Positions 5,706-6,313 of a DNA stretch of 6,313 nucleotides are shown piece after piece; within the stretch, counting starts at the first letter, position 1; every line of letters begins with the position of its first letter. The DNA comes from an uncultured Amaricoccus sp. (lineage in GTDB: Bacteria > Pseudomonadota > Alphaproteobacteria > Rhodobacterales > Rhodobacteraceae), in assembly GCF_937891315.1 (NCBI RefSeq), contig NZ_CALAGI010000131.1:1-6313 (forward strand), in the 5' to 3' direction. Both the position numbers and the translations under genes were made by a program. Below the pieces are notes generated by a model. That model did not search any database. It was given only the letters and a program-made list of their open reading frames with translations, and was not told the origin of the DNA.

Positions 5706-6313
5706 TCAGTTCACCGCCGGCACCATGCCCTTCGCGGCGGCGAGGCCACGCATCGCCTTCTGCAGCTTCTCGAAGGCGCGGACCTCGATCTGGCGGATGC
5801 GCTCCCGGCTGACGTTGTACTCCTGGCTCAGATCCTCGAGGGTCGAGGGCTCGTCCTTCAGCCGGCGTTCGGTCAGGATGTGCCGCTCGCGCTCGTTGAG
5901 ACCTTCCATCGCCTGCGACAGCAGTTCGTGCCGGGTTTCGAGTTCGTCGCGTTCGGCGAGCGCGGTCGCCTGATCCGCGTCCTCGTCCTCCAGCCAGTCC
6001 TGCCACTCGGCCGCGCCGTCGCCGTCGTTGCGCACCTGCGCGTTCAGGCTGGCGTCGCCGCCCGCCATGCGCCGGTTCATCGAGATCACCTCGGCCTCGG
6101 TCACGTTGAGGTCATGGGCGATCCGGGCCACGTTCTCGGGACGCAGCTCGCCTTCCTCGATCGCGCCGATCTTGTTCTTTGCCTTGCGCAGGTTGAAGAA
6201 CAGCTTCTTCTGCGCCGCCGTGGTGCCCATCTTCACGAGGGACCAGGAGCGCAGGATATATTCCTGGATCGAGGCGCGGATCCACCACATCGCGTAAGTC
6301 GCGAGGCGGAAAC
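5706..6313 (-). CDS. rpoH: RNA polymerase heat-shock sigma factor RpoH, C-terminal part (5' partial)
   Basis: The frame runs off the right edge with no start in view; 201 C-terminal residues are visible of about 290 to 300 usual for the family. The fragment begins in sigma region 2.4 with FRLATYAMWWIRASIQEYIL (visible residues 1-20), which reads the -10 element. QKKLFFNLR (34-42) is the RpoH box that separates sigma-32 from other group members. MNRRMAGGDASLNAQV and an acidic linker follow. Region 4.2 (157-184) holds the helix-turn-helix LSQEYNVSRERIRQIE that reads the -35 element. RpoH directs core RNA polymerase to chaperone and protease genes during heat shock. The GDASLNA segment is typical of alphaproteobacterial RpoH proteins. 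The internal ATG at 6290 is not the true start, because conserved region 2.4 continues upstream of it. Alphaproteobacteria often have more than one rpoH paralogue; which one this is cannot be told. Confidence 0.95.
   Translation of the reverse strand, partial: FRLATYAMWWIRASIQEYILRSWSLVKMGTTAAQKKLFFNLRKAKNKIGAIEEGELRPENVARIAHDLNVTEAEVISMNRRMAGGDASLNAQVRNDGDGAAEWQDWLEDEDADQATALAERDELETRHELLSQAMEGLNERERHILTERRLKDEPSTLEDLSQEYNVSRERIRQIEVRAFEKLQKAMRGLAAAKGMVPAVN

Noticed and set aside
2192..6313. The minus-strand genes as one operon or a new multi-gene system
   Set aside because: Gaps of about 98 to 178 bases, hairpins after rpoH and the oxidoreductase, an AT-rich promoter-like island and unrelated predicted functions argue for independent units.

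Overview
The window reads as ordinary chromosomal DNA from a high-GC alphaproteobacterium. The base composition is strongly GC-rich with GC-biased third codon positions. The partial sigma factor at the right edge is a recognisable RpoH of alphaproteobacterial type. The order or genus cannot be fixed from the sequence alone.

Layout from left to right. A + strand metallo-beta-lactamase-fold hydrolase runs in from the left edge (2-541) and has the residue pattern of AiiA/AttM-type N-acyl-homoserine lactonases. A small cysteine-containing + strand ORF (616-816) follows. These converge on a block of minus-strand genes: a cysteine synthase (940-2016), an L,D-transpeptidase lipoprotein (2192-2842), a Gfo/Idh/MocA-family oxidoreductase (2991-3962), a serralysin-type M10 metalloprotease with RTX repeats (4061-5527), and the C-terminal two thirds of rpoH (5706-6313, running off the right edge). 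A 14-bp hairpin at 899-934 separates the convergent blocks.

The minus-strand genes are separated by gaps of about 98 to 178 bases. Hairpins or AT-rich promoter-like stretches lie in most of these gaps, so they look like separate transcription units rather than one operon. Their predicted roles (sulfur assimilation, cell-wall cross-linking, sugar or diol oxidoreduction, secreted proteolysis, heat-shock transcription) do not form one evident pathway. No gene-free stretch exceeds 300 bases.

I see no CRISPR array, mobile element, tRNA or rRNA, and no convincing new multi-gene system. The items most worth a second look are the AT-rich, repeat-bearing leader between rpoH and the serralysin gene, the serralysin with no transporter or inhibitor in view, the non-canonical cysteine synthase, the possible quorum-quenching lactonase, and the unidentified small cysteine-containing ORF.
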